A DNA stretch of 64,000 nt, taken from contig CP068450.1 of NCBI GenBank assembly GCA_023518375.1, positions 1,276,443-1,340,442 of the forward strand, in the 5' to 3' direction. Origin of the DNA: Candidatus Hepatincola sp. Av. GTDB taxonomy: Bacteria > Pseudomonadota > Alphaproteobacteria > WRAU01 > Hepatincolaceae. Positions 19,834 through 27,515 of this stretch are shown here, piece after piece. The translations under genes were made by a program, and so were the position numbers. Under the pieces are notes generated by a model. The model did not search any database, had not been told where the DNA came from, and saw only the letters and a program-made list of their open reading frames with translations. Position 1 is the first letter of the stretch. Each line of letters begins with the position of its first letter.

Positions 19834-19862
19834 TTGCTTTTATTCCTTAAATTACCTATAAT
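19834..19862 (+). promoter_or_regulatory. Promoter of tRNA-Leu
   Basis: TTGCTT (19834-19839), 17 bases, then a perfect TATAAT (19857-19862). The expected start is around 19869, about nine bases before the mature tRNA 5' end. Confidence 0.65.
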
Positions 19863-19877
19863 ACATACGAATATTAT

Positions 19878-19964
19878 GCGAGCGTGGTGGAATTGGTAGA
19901 CACGCAACGTTGAGGTCGTTGTGGGGGCAACTCCTTGGAAGTTCAAATCTTCTCGTTCGCACCA
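19878..19964 (+). tRNA. tRNA-Leu (anticodon GAG)
   Basis: A class II tRNA of 87 nt including the encoded CCA. The acceptor stem GCGAGCG pairs with CGTTCGC with one G-T pair. The anticodon stem CAACG/CGTTG encloses loop TTGAGGT, giving anticodon GAG, which reads CUY leucine codons. A long variable arm (GGGGGCAACTCCT region) and a T arm with GTTCAAATC are present. A terminator-like hairpin follows. Confidence 0.96.
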
Positions 19965-19987
19965 TTCATATTTCATACTAATTTCTC

Positions 19988-20030
19988 AATCACTTATGGA
20001 TAATATATTTACAAAGTGATTAGGCTTTTT
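19988..20030 (+). terminator. Terminator-like hairpin after tRNA-Leu
   Basis: AATCACTT (19988-19995) is complementary to AAGTGATT (20014-20021), with an 18-base loop, followed by AGGC and a run of T. It lies 24 bp after the tRNA CCA end and plausibly ends that transcript. Confidence 0.5.
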
Positions 20031-20866
20031 ATACCTAAATGCTGTTCTTGCATGTAATAATAATTATAGGTAGCAAAAAAATCATAGCAATTTTTAGTTT
20101 GTTGAAAAACAAGAGGCATTTTAACAACTAAATTTTAGGCTGATAGATTGTTTTTTAAATTGCAAAATGTATTAATGCTAAGGAAAAATTTTTTAACAAC
20201 TTAAAGTTGCTAAAATCGTTAAATATTGCTATTTGCAAAATCCCCTAGGGTGAAAATTTTCAATTATGTTCTACAAATTTAATTTTCTATAAAAAACAAA
20301 ATTATTTTATGCAAAAAACCTTTTTTATAAGAATTTTACTTCTTATAAATTTATTATTAAAGAAATATTATAAAAGAGTAGGGTAATTTTCTAAAAAATC
20401 TAAAGGCAACTCTAATAGCTAAAGCGTTGTGTTAAATGTAATAGTTTTAAAGGCATCTCTTGGTAGTATATATTACCATTATAACCTTTGTATTTAAGAA
20501 TAAAATATGATCTAAATAGAGAACAAATAAAGTGTAATGGTTTATAGAATATTTCTTTTTTTCAAGAATTATGATTTCAATTAATGATGTAAATAATCAC
20601 TATACATAGTATTTATCTCTAAAAAGAATATATATAACTATGATAATATAAATTTAAGTTGTTATTTATAAAATTAAAGTTTTATAAGGAGTAGCTTAAT
20701 ATTTTTCACTTAAGTTTATTGTTAAGTTACCTCTTTTTAATAAGTTCTGCAAAATAGCTTTATACTTATAAAAAAAAACATTATACTTAATAAGGTATGT
20801 GTTTTTAGCACAATTACACTATTTTGTTTTGTGTAATTTTTAATAATTAATACAGTAGTAAATCTT
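20031..20866. other. Non-coding region upstream of mgtE
   Basis: More than 800 bp without a credible gene on either strand. It contains a perfect 10-bp inverted repeat, TTTATAAGAA and TTCTTATAAA (20324-20349), a local GC-rich patch CCCCTAGGG near 20252, a strong AAGGAG at 20686-20691 with no usable start codon after it, and a terminator-like hairpin just before mgtE. It may hold a small RNA or a decayed gene; neither can be shown. Confidence 0.45.
20812..20841 (+). promoter_or_regulatory. Terminator-like hairpin in the mgtE leader
   Basis: AATTACAC (20812-20819) pairs with GTGTAATT (20831-20838) across an 11-base loop and is followed by T residues, ending 26 bp before the mgtE ATG. It has the shape of an intrinsic terminator and could act as an attenuator for the magnesium transporter. 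No known magnesium-sensing RNA fold was recognised. Confidence 0.4.
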
Positions 20867-22258
20867 ATGGTTGATAATGTAGATCTAGTTCGTGAAGAAG
20901 AGATTGCCAATGATATTATTGAAGATAGTATTATTAGTGCCATTTTAGAAAACGACTTTATTAAAGCTGAAAATATTCTAAATTCTTACCATATTTCAGA
21001 ATCTGTAATGATATTTAAAAGTTTAAATAGTAATTACAGAGACCAACTCTTGTTGCATTTTACTGATGAATACATTTTAAAAGCAATAGATTGGCTCCCT
21101 TCTTCAATTATTCACGATCTTATAAGAATTAGGGGCATAATTTTTATTACTTCATTAATTACTAAAATTAAAAGTGAAGATGTTGCTTACCGTATAATTA
21201 AAAACTTAACCGACAAAGAAAAGAATACAGTACTAGCTGCCATGTTACCAACTAGTAGTGCAGCAATTAGGAAAAAACTAAGTTATCCTAAGGAAAGTGC
21301 TGGTAGGTTAATGTACTCTAACTTTGTTAGTGTTAATAAAAATTGGACAGTAGAAGAAGTATTGCATTATATAACAATGCTAAGAAAAAACTCTTCTGTT
21401 GCTTTAGCTAATATTTTATATGATATTTTTGTGGTAGATGATGAAGACAAACTCGTAGGTGCAGTTAGCTTATCTAAGGCGGTTTCGGTTGCTCATGAAA
21501 CTAAAATTACTAGTTTATTGAATCGTAATTTTAGAACTATTAATGCCAACCTAGACCAAGAAGAAGTGGCTTTAATCTTTAGGAATCGTGGCTTTATTTC
21601 TGCTGGGGTTGTAGATGATAGTGGTAAATTAATTGGTGTAATTAATTTAGATGATGTAGTAGACGTAATCTACCAAGAAGCTCAAGAAGACTTACTGTTA
21701 ATGAGTGGGGTACTAGACCGCCCCTACCAACGTTACATGAAACTATTTCATGCCGCACAAGCTAGGTTACGCTGGCTTTCTTTTAATCTTGTGGAAGCCT
21801 TAATCATTCCTTTAATTGTAACATTATTTCATGGTGTATTATCTAAGCATGTTATTATTGCTGCCTTAATTCAATTTGTAGTTGCATTAGGTGGGAATGC
21901 TGGCATGCAAAGTTTATCAGTAACTATTAGGGGATTATCCTTAAAGGCATTTTCTATTACAAACCCTTGGGAACAAATTCGTAAAGAACTGGGTATTGCT
22001 CTTATGAATGGCTCATTACTAGGGATTATAGGTTTTGCTTGGGGTTCACTTTGGGGTAATAGTGTAACTATTGGTTTAATTGCTTTTTCAGCCGTATGTA
22101 TTAATGTAATTTTAGGAGTTAGCTTTGGTACTTTATTTCCAATTGTGCTAAAACGCCTACACATAGACCCTGCCATTGCTTCTTCAGTTTGTGTTACTAC
22201 TGCCACTGATATTGTAGGCTTTTTTATTGTTTTATTAATTGCCACTTTAGCTTTGTAA
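20867..22258 (+). CDS. mgtE: Magnesium transporter MgtE
   Basis: MgtE is a dimeric Mg2+ channel gated by cytosolic Mg2+ binding. The N-terminal superhelical domain (about residues 15-125) and two CBS domains (about 130-255, with YSNFVSVNKNWTVEEVLHYI and RNFRTINANLDQEEVALIF) precede five membrane segments (about 285-463). The pore region contains FVVALGGNAGMQSLSVTIRGL, the family hallmark. It has 463 residues. The Shine-Dalgarno is weak and a hairpin sits just upstream. It is a single-gene unit. Confidence 0.95.
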   Translation: MVDNVDLVREEEIANDIIEDSIISAILENDFIKAENILNSYHISESVMIFKSLNSNYRDQLLLHFTDEYILKAIDWLPSSIIHDLIRIRGIIFITSLITKIKSEDVAYRIIKNLTDKEKNTVLAAMLPTSSAAIRKKLSYPKESAGRLMYSNFVSVNKNWTVEEVLHYITMLRKNSSVALANILYDIFVVDDEDKLVGAVSLSKAVSVAHETKITSLLNRNFRTINANLDQEEVALIFRNRGFISAGVVDDSGKLIGVINLDDVVDVIYQEAQEDLLLMSGVLDRPYQRYMKLFHAAQARLRWLSFNLVEALIIPLIVTLFHGVLSKHVIIAALIQFVVALGGNAGMQSLSVTIRGLSLKAFSITNPWEQIRKELGIALMNGSLLGIIGFAWGSLWGNSVTIGLIAFSAVCINVILGVSFGTLFPIVLKRLHIDPAIASSVCVTTATDIVGFFIVLLIATLAL

Positions 22259-22420
22259 ATTGGCTTTTATTAATTAATTCAAAATGTCATCTAATAAAAA
22301 TATATATTATATATTATGGGATCTTCGTTGAAGAACATTTTTTATTTTTTGTATAAGAATAAAATAATAATTTAAATTATTAACTACTTAAATATGTACT
22401 TTTATTTTATTAATTGACCC

Positions 22421-23548
22421 TTAAAAAAATATAGACCTTGTAAGCCTCTTTAAAGATGGTGGATGTGCAATTTTATAAATTAGTAAAGCGGCTATTAATA
22501 ATACAACTATTATAAATACTGTAGTGCCCAATATACTAATATTAATTAAAATAACACTAAATATCTTTAATAAGGTACAAAATATTAAAGAATTAACAAT
22601 ATGCTTAAAATTATTAGTTCTTTTATATTGGGTTAATGTAAAAAAGAATGCGGTAATAACAGCAAATAAAAATGGTAATAACAAAGCCATAATTCCCTTT
22701 AATAATTCTTTATGAAAATCTTTAGCTAGTTCTTGGTAGGACTTAATATTATTTTGTAAACTCTTCATAATAGGTAAAGTCTTATAGCGAATTAACTGAA
22801 ACAGAGTAGCACTTTTGTTAGAAATTAAAGGTGGGCCATGTTCTTTTTGGGTAGTATCTAAAGAAAAAATATATTTATCTAATTTTAAAAAGGTAGTTCC
22901 TTGAATAGAATCATTTTTAATAATATTAACTTTTTCTAATAAAAGGACTACTTCGTTATTTTTAATATTCACATAACCATTTTCAGCATATACAATGGAA
23001 TCATTATTTTTAGGATCACGTTTAGAAATAATAATAGTTTGCAGGTTATTTGCAGTAATTTTTCTTACATAAAAAGCTATGGAATCATTAATATTTACAA
23101 ACTTACCTGGTTCAATTAACTTGAGGTTATAACTAGAACTAATGGCCCCTCTTAAATTTAAGTAAGAAATAAAGGCCTTAGGTACCACATACAAAGCAAA
23201 AAAACCGCAAACTATAGAAACCACAACAGCAATAAAAATTGGGGGAGTAGCAATTTGTAATAGATTTTTTCCAGAACCTTGAATAATAGTAATTTCTTGG
23301 CTAGCAATTAAATTATTCCAAGTAAAAATAGCACTAATTAGTAAAGTAAATGGTAGAACCTCAACCCATACTTTAGGAGTAGTAACAATTATAAATTTTA
23401 ATAAAATAACAAAAGAAAAGCCCCTATTAATTACTAGATCTAATAATTTAAAGGATTGTAACAACATTAATAATAAGGTAGTAACAATTAATACGATTAG
23501 AAAAGAAATAAAAATTTTTTTGCCAATATATAAAGAAATTTTATCCAT
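22421..23548 (-). CDS. lptG: Lipopolysaccharide export permease, LptF/LptG family
   Basis: LptF and LptG form the membrane part of the ABC transporter that extracts LPS from the inner membrane. The 375-residue protein has the YjgP/YjgQ layout: three N-terminal membrane segments (about residues 12-33, 53-74, 98-120), a periplasmic beta-jellyroll region (about 135-255, with PGKFVNINDSIAFYVRKI) and three C-terminal segments. SQEITIIQGSGKNLLQI matches the coupling-helix region. Whether it is LptF or LptG is uncertain. It implies an outer membrane with LPS-like lipid, in keeping with the EptA-like genes downstream. Confidence 0.85.
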   Translation of the reverse strand: MDKISLYIGKKIFISFLIVLIVTTLLLMLLQSFKLLDLVINRGFSFVILLKFIIVTTPKVWVEVLPFTLLISAIFTWNNLIASQEITIIQGSGKNLLQIATPPIFIAVVVSIVCGFFALYVVPKAFISYLNLRGAISSSYNLKLIEPGKFVNINDSIAFYVRKITANNLQTIIISKRDPKNNDSIVYAENGYVNIKNNEVVLLLEKVNIIKNDSIQGTTFLKLDKYIFSLDTTQKEHGPPLISNKSATLFQLIRYKTLPIMKSLQNNIKSYQELAKDFHKELLKGIMALLLPFLFAVITAFFFTLTQYKRTNNFKHIVNSLIFCTLLKIFSVILINISILGTTVFIIVVLLIAALLIYKIAHPPSLKRLTRSIFF

Positions 23549-23577
23549 ACAATGAATTAGTTATATAACTTCCTTTG

Positions 23578-24339
23578 TTACCTATTAATAAACTGAGTTT
23601 GAAATATTTTTTTTTCTAAATCATCATTTTTATTGAATAGTAGTTTTGCATGGTTAGTACTAGATAGTTTTACTTCTACCGATTTAACATTTTTGATACT
23701 TTGGAAATCAAATTGTACTTTAATAGATCTATCATGAAACAAACTATTAATTTTTATATGGTGATTTTCTTTAATAATAGCTCCTTGCCAAGCTAATGGT
23801 TTAAAAGGATTAATAGGTGTTATGGCTAGTAATTTAGAATCTAAACAAAGAATAGGACCTCGGCAAGAACGATTATAAGCTGTGCTACCTAAAGGTGTAG
23901 CTACTAATAAACCATCACCCATTAGATTTGCTAAAGTGGTTGTTCCATCAATTTGTAGCTCTAATTTAGCGGAAGTTTCCGCATCTCTTAAAACCACAAC
24001 TTCATTAAAAGCAAGTTCAGTAATTTTTTTATTGTCTAACGTTTCAACTGTTATGTTTAAAGGTTTTACAGTATGTTGATAAGCCTCATGCAATAATTTT
24101 AATAGGTCATCTTGAAGATTATATTCGTTTAATAAAAAACCAACTGTACCACAGTTTATTCCATAAATAGGTTTGTTAAGATGATGGTAATTATGTAAAG
24201 TATGAAGCATAAAGCCATCACCTCCAAGGCAAATTAACACATCTGCTTTTTCAGGTGGCACTGTTTTATAAGTTTTATATAATTGTTTAGCTATATCACT
24301 ATGGATATGTCTTTCTGAGGTAATACATGAAATTTTCAT
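23578..24339 (-). CDS. nadK: NAD kinase
   Basis: NadK phosphorylates NAD to NADP. The GGDG motif is at residues 39-42 (LICLGGDGFML), followed by YGINCGTVGFLLNEY and the substrate-binding region LMGDGLLVATPLGSTAYNRSCRGPIL. The start at 24339 gives MKISCITSERH and 253 residues, the usual alphaproteobacterial size. An in-frame ATG at 24426 would add 29 non-conserved residues. Neither has a good ribosome site. It is divergent from chpT. Confidence 0.93.
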   Translation of the reverse strand: MKISCITSERHIHSDIAKQLYKTYKTVPPEKADVLICLGGDGFMLHTLHNYHHLNKPIYGINCGTVGFLLNEYNLQDDLLKLLHEAYQHTVKPLNITVETLDNKKITELAFNEVVVLRDAETSAKLELQIDGTTTLANLMGDGLLVATPLGSTAYNRSCRGPILCLDSKLLAITPINPFKPLAWQGAIIKENHHIKINSLFHDRSIKVQFDFQSIKNVKSVEVKLSSTNHAKLLFNKNDDLEKKIFQTQFINR

Positions 24340-24448
24340 TTGGAGAACTATAAGTAATAAATAATCTTTAACCTTGTATTTTTTGCACAATTGCACTATA
24401 ACAATATTATTATAAACATATTTCATAGTAAGTAAAAGTTATATAAAT

Positions 24449-25120
24449 ATGAAAGTTGATTTTTCTTTACTGCAACTCCTAAGTTCTAGGCTTGCTCACG
24501 ATCTTGTTGGCCCTGTAGGCAGTTTAGGTTTTGCTATTGATATCATCAAGGAAGAAGCTAATTTAGATAACCAAGAAGCGATTTCCTTAGCTAGTACATC
24601 TGCACAAAATTTAGTTAATCGTTTAAGTTTTTTTAGAATGGCACTTGGCTTTGCAAAATTAGGGCAAGGAGAAAGAGGTTTTTTAGAAGCAAAAGAGTTA
24701 TTGTTAAATCTTTTTAAAGAAAAGAATATTAAAGTAACTTGGGAAGGGGATTCTGAAAAACTATTACTATTAGCTGCTGATAACGATAACATTAAACTTA
24801 TCATTAATACCTTTTTAATTATTTACTATGCGACATCTAAGTCTGCTAAAGTTACAGTTTTTGTAAAAGAAGTAAAAGATAAAGTTGGAGTAGCTCTTTT
24901 AGCTGATGGTACTAATTTAAGGTTAAGTTCCGATAATTTACAATCCTTAAGAATGGAAGTAGAAGAAAAAGATTTAACAGCAAGAAATATTCATAGCTAC
25001 TTTACAGCTTTGTTAGCAAAAAAAGTAAATGCTAATTTAGAAATTAGTAATGATACTACAGAGAATATCCAAATTGCTTACTTACTAAACAAAATTAGGT
25101 TTAACAATAACCTGCTATAG
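24449..25120 (+). CDS. chpT: Histidine phosphotransferase ChpT
   Basis: ChpT shuttles phosphate from CckA to CtrA (and CpdR) in alphaproteobacteria. The N-terminal helical bundle carries LLSSRLAHDLVGPVGSLGFAIDII, with the phospho-accepting His at residue 17. The C-terminal half resembles a degenerate histidine-kinase ATPase domain without nucleotide-binding motifs, as in the family. It has 223 residues. It is convergent with ctrA with no base between the stop codons, and cckA lies 2.4 kb downstream. Confidence 0.93.
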   Translation: MKVDFSLLQLLSSRLAHDLVGPVGSLGFAIDIIKEEANLDNQEAISLASTSAQNLVNRLSFFRMALGFAKLGQGERGFLEAKELLLNLFKEKNIKVTWEGDSEKLLLLAADNDNIKLIINTFLIIYYATSKSAKVTVFVKEVKDKVGVALLADGTNLRLSSDNLQSLRMEVEEKDLTARNIHSYFTALLAKKVNANLEISNDTTENIQIAYLLNKIRFNNNLL

Positions 25121-25807
25121 TTATGGTAAATGTTTTTCACTAGGTTGAATAATATAACCTTGCCCCCACATCGTACCAATATAATTAATGTTAGAAACTT
25201 TTTGTAATTTCTTTCTTAATTTACAAATAAAAACATCAATAATTTTTGGTTCAGGTTCATCAATACCACCATATAGGCGATCTAATAACTGCTCTTTAGA
25301 AACAGGTTTACCTTGCCGTCGTGCCAAAATTTCTAAAATACTATATTCTTTATTAGTTAACGAAACTGTAGTATTAGAAACATTAACTTGTTTAGTGCCA
25401 AGATCAATTTCTAAATCACCAACCTTAATTAAGTCTTTAGATAAACCATTAGAACGTCTTACTAAAGCATTGATTCTTGCTACTAGTTCATTTTTATTAA
25501 AAGGCTTAGTTAGGTAGTCATCAGCACCAACATTTAAGCCTTCAATTTTATGCTCATAGTCGTTTAAACCTGAAAGGATTAAAACAGGAGTATTCATATT
25601 GTTAGAACGAATTTTCTTTAGCAACTCTAAACCATTCATATCGGGTAATAATACATCTAATAGTAGTAAATCATACTCATAAACGCCAAGCATTTCTAAA
25701 GCATCATTGGCATTAATACTATGATCATACTGTATTTTTAACTGATTAAAAGTTAAAGAAATAGTTTTTGCTAATTGTACATCATCTTCAATTATTAAAA
25801 CTTTCAT
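25121..25807 (-). CDS. ctrA: Cell-cycle response regulator CtrA
   Basis: CtrA is the OmpR-type master regulator of alphaproteobacterial cell-cycle and envelope genes. The receiver domain (residues 1-118) has Asp51 in DVLLPDMNG and Lys in LTKPF. The winged-helix domain (about 125-222) contains LTNKEYSILEILARRQGKPVSKEQLLDRLYGGIDEPEPKIIDVFICKLRKKL; the GG(I/M)DEPE and IIDVFICKLRKKL blocks are CtrA signatures. It has 228 residues. It ends in HLP rather than the AA tail used for ClpXP turnover in Caulobacter, so proteolysis may differ. Confidence 0.95.
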   Translation of the reverse strand: MKVLIIEDDVQLAKTISLTFNQLKIQYDHSINANDALEMLGVYEYDLLLLDVLLPDMNGLELLKKIRSNNMNTPVLILSGLNDYEHKIEGLNVGADDYLTKPFNKNELVARINALVRRSNGLSKDLIKVGDLEIDLGTKQVNVSNTTVSLTNKEYSILEILARRQGKPVSKEQLLDRLYGGIDEPEPKIIDVFICKLRKKLQKVSNINYIGTMWGQGYIIQPSEKHLP

Positions 25808-26075
25808 ATTTTTATTTTATCCTAAATAAAACCTTGAAAACATAAGAGCCATATTACACTATAAACTAGTATTTGATGTAGCTATATGCTAACCTAAATA
25901 ATAAATTATACTATATATAAAATATATTAACAATATTTATAATTTATATAAGGCTAACTCCTTGCAATCCTTAGGAAAAACAAGGGTTTCTGTTGTATAG
26001 ATTTTAGTTGCATCTTTACTTGTTTTGTTGTAAATTGTAATTAGTTTTTAACCTTAAATTGTGGGGTATAAAGTT

Positions 26076-26489
26076 ATGGATAATCTTTTGTTAGATACTG
26101 AGGAAGGTGATGCCAAAGAGGTATTACAGTATGCAAGTAAAGACGGTGTCTTATTTGCAGGAACACATTTATTAATAGATTTATGGGAAGCTACTAATTT
26201 AAATTCCCCCAAAGATATTGATAAAGTATTACGTGATTGTGCAATTGTTGCTGGAGCTACAATTTTACATTCACATATGCACCATTTTAATCCTCAGGGA
26301 GTGTCAGGCGTAGTGGTGTTAGCAGAATCTCATATATCCATACATACTTGGCCAGAACGAGGGTACGCTGCTTTAGATATTTTTGTATGTGGTGATTGTA
26401 ATCCTTACTTAGCAATCCCTATTTTAAAGGATTACTTTAAGCCTAAAAATATCCAATTATCTGAAAATAGGAGAGGGGTTAAAGCATAA
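26076..26489 (+). CDS. speD: S-adenosylmethionine decarboxylase proenzyme
   Basis: SpeD makes decarboxylated AdoMet, the aminopropyl donor for spermidine. It self-cleaves to give a pyruvoyl group. Using the ATG at 26076, the cleavage site is Glu84-Ser85 in LAESHISIHTWPE and the catalytic Cys is in FVCGDC (residue 105). It has 137 residues, the short class. A GGGG sequence precedes this ATG; an upstream GTG at 26061 would add five residues but has no ribosome site. It is paired with speE 99 bp downstream. Confidence 0.95.
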   Translation: MDNLLLDTEEGDAKEVLQYASKDGVLFAGTHLLIDLWEATNLNSPKDIDKVLRDCAIVAGATILHSHMHHFNPQGVSGVVVLAESHISIHTWPERGYAALDIFVCGDCNPYLAIPILKDYFKPKNIQLSENRRGVKA

Positions 26490-26588
26490 TATAATATATA
26501 TTATTCCCCTAGCTTATTATTTTTCCTAAGATATCAAAATATAAAAGAATATAATTAAATACTACTATTAGTAAGAGGCTATTTTTGT

Positions 26589-27455
26589 ATGAAGTACTGG
26601 TTTGAAGAAAAATTATATGAGAATGACTCTAAAATTGGTTACAAACAATCTTTACAAAATGTTAACACATTGGTTGAAACAACTAGTAATTTCCAAAAAA
26701 TTACAATTTTTGAGAACCCCAAATTTGGTAAGGTATTAGCCCTAGATGATGTAATACAAACAACAGAAGCTGATGAATTTTTTTACCATGAAATGTTTGT
26801 TCATGTACCACTTTTTGCTCATGGTAAGGTGAAAAAGGTTTTAATTATTGGTGGTGGTGATGGTGGTATTTTACGGGAAGTAATGAGGCATGAATCTGTA
26901 AAAAAAGCTATTATGATAGAAATAGATGGCTTAGTTGTTGATTTATGTAAAAAAGAAATGCCTTCCTTAAACAACGGAGCTTTTCTTAACAAAAAGGCTG
27001 ATGTGAAAATAGATGACGGTATTAATTTTATAAAAACTACTAATGAAAAGTTTGATGTAATTTTAGTAGATTCAACAGATCCTATCAATGTTGGGGAAGT
27101 TTTGTTTACTGATGATTTTTACTTCCATGCTAAACGTTGTTTAAATTCAGGGGGGATTTTTGCTTCCCAAAGTGGCGTTCCTTTTTTACAAGAACAAGAA
27201 TTAAAAGGAATTCATAGAAAATTATATAAAAATTTTCACACTGTAAACTTTTTTATGGTACCTGTACCAACTTATATTGGTGGAGTTATGTGTTTAAGTT
27301 TTGCTACAGATGATGATTCGTTAACTAATGTTGAAGAAAATTTAATTACACAAAGAATCAAGTTAAGTAAAATTAGTAATTTAAAATACTATAACTCTAA
27401 GGTGCATTTAGCAGCTTTTGCTTTACCTGAATTTATAAAAAAAATAGTTGCTTAA
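26589..27455 (+). CDS. speE: Spermidine synthase
   Basis: SpeE transfers the aminopropyl group to putrescine. The 288-residue protein shows the N-terminal beta domain with WFEEKLYENDSKIGYKQSL, the AdoMet-binding GGGDGGILREV (about residues 88-98), the DVILVDSTDP motif with catalytic Asp, and the gatekeeping region FYFHAKRCLNSGGIFASQSG. No ornithine or arginine decarboxylase is in the window, so the putrescine source is unknown. SpeD and SpeE together indicate active polyamine synthesis. Confidence 0.96.
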   Translation: MKYWFEEKLYENDSKIGYKQSLQNVNTLVETTSNFQKITIFENPKFGKVLALDDVIQTTEADEFFYHEMFVHVPLFAHGKVKKVLIIGGGDGGILREVMRHESVKKAIMIEIDGLVVDLCKKEMPSLNNGAFLNKKADVKIDDGINFIKTTNEKFDVILVDSTDPINVGEVLFTDDFYFHAKRCLNSGGIFASQSGVPFLQEQELKGIHRKLYKNFHTVNFFMVPVPTYIGGVMCLSFATDDDSLTNVEENLITQRIKLSKISNLKYYNSKVHLAAFALPEFIKKIVA

Positions 27456-27515
27456 TTTTTATATTATAGTTGTAATGTTATAATGTATTTAGGCATCATA
27501 GGGCTAGCAAAATAA

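Larger units (their letters stand above)
19456..19877. other. Intergenic region upstream of lipB and tRNA-Leu
   Basis: This 420-bp AT-rich stretch has no convincing reading frame. It holds the divergent upstream regions of lipB (minus) and tRNA-Leu (plus), a short TTATAA hexamer run (19771-19796) and the tRNA promoter (19834-19862). Confidence 0.6.

Noticed and set aside
20686..20691. Perfect AAGGAG Shine-Dalgarno in the gap before mgtE
   Set aside because: No ATG, GTG or TTG follows at a usable distance; the nearby frame closes after four codons.
26045..26060. TTAACC-like CtrA half-sites near ctrA/speD and nadK/chpT
   Set aside because: The second TTAA at the required 7-base spacing is missing, and isolated TTAA is expected by chance in this base composition.
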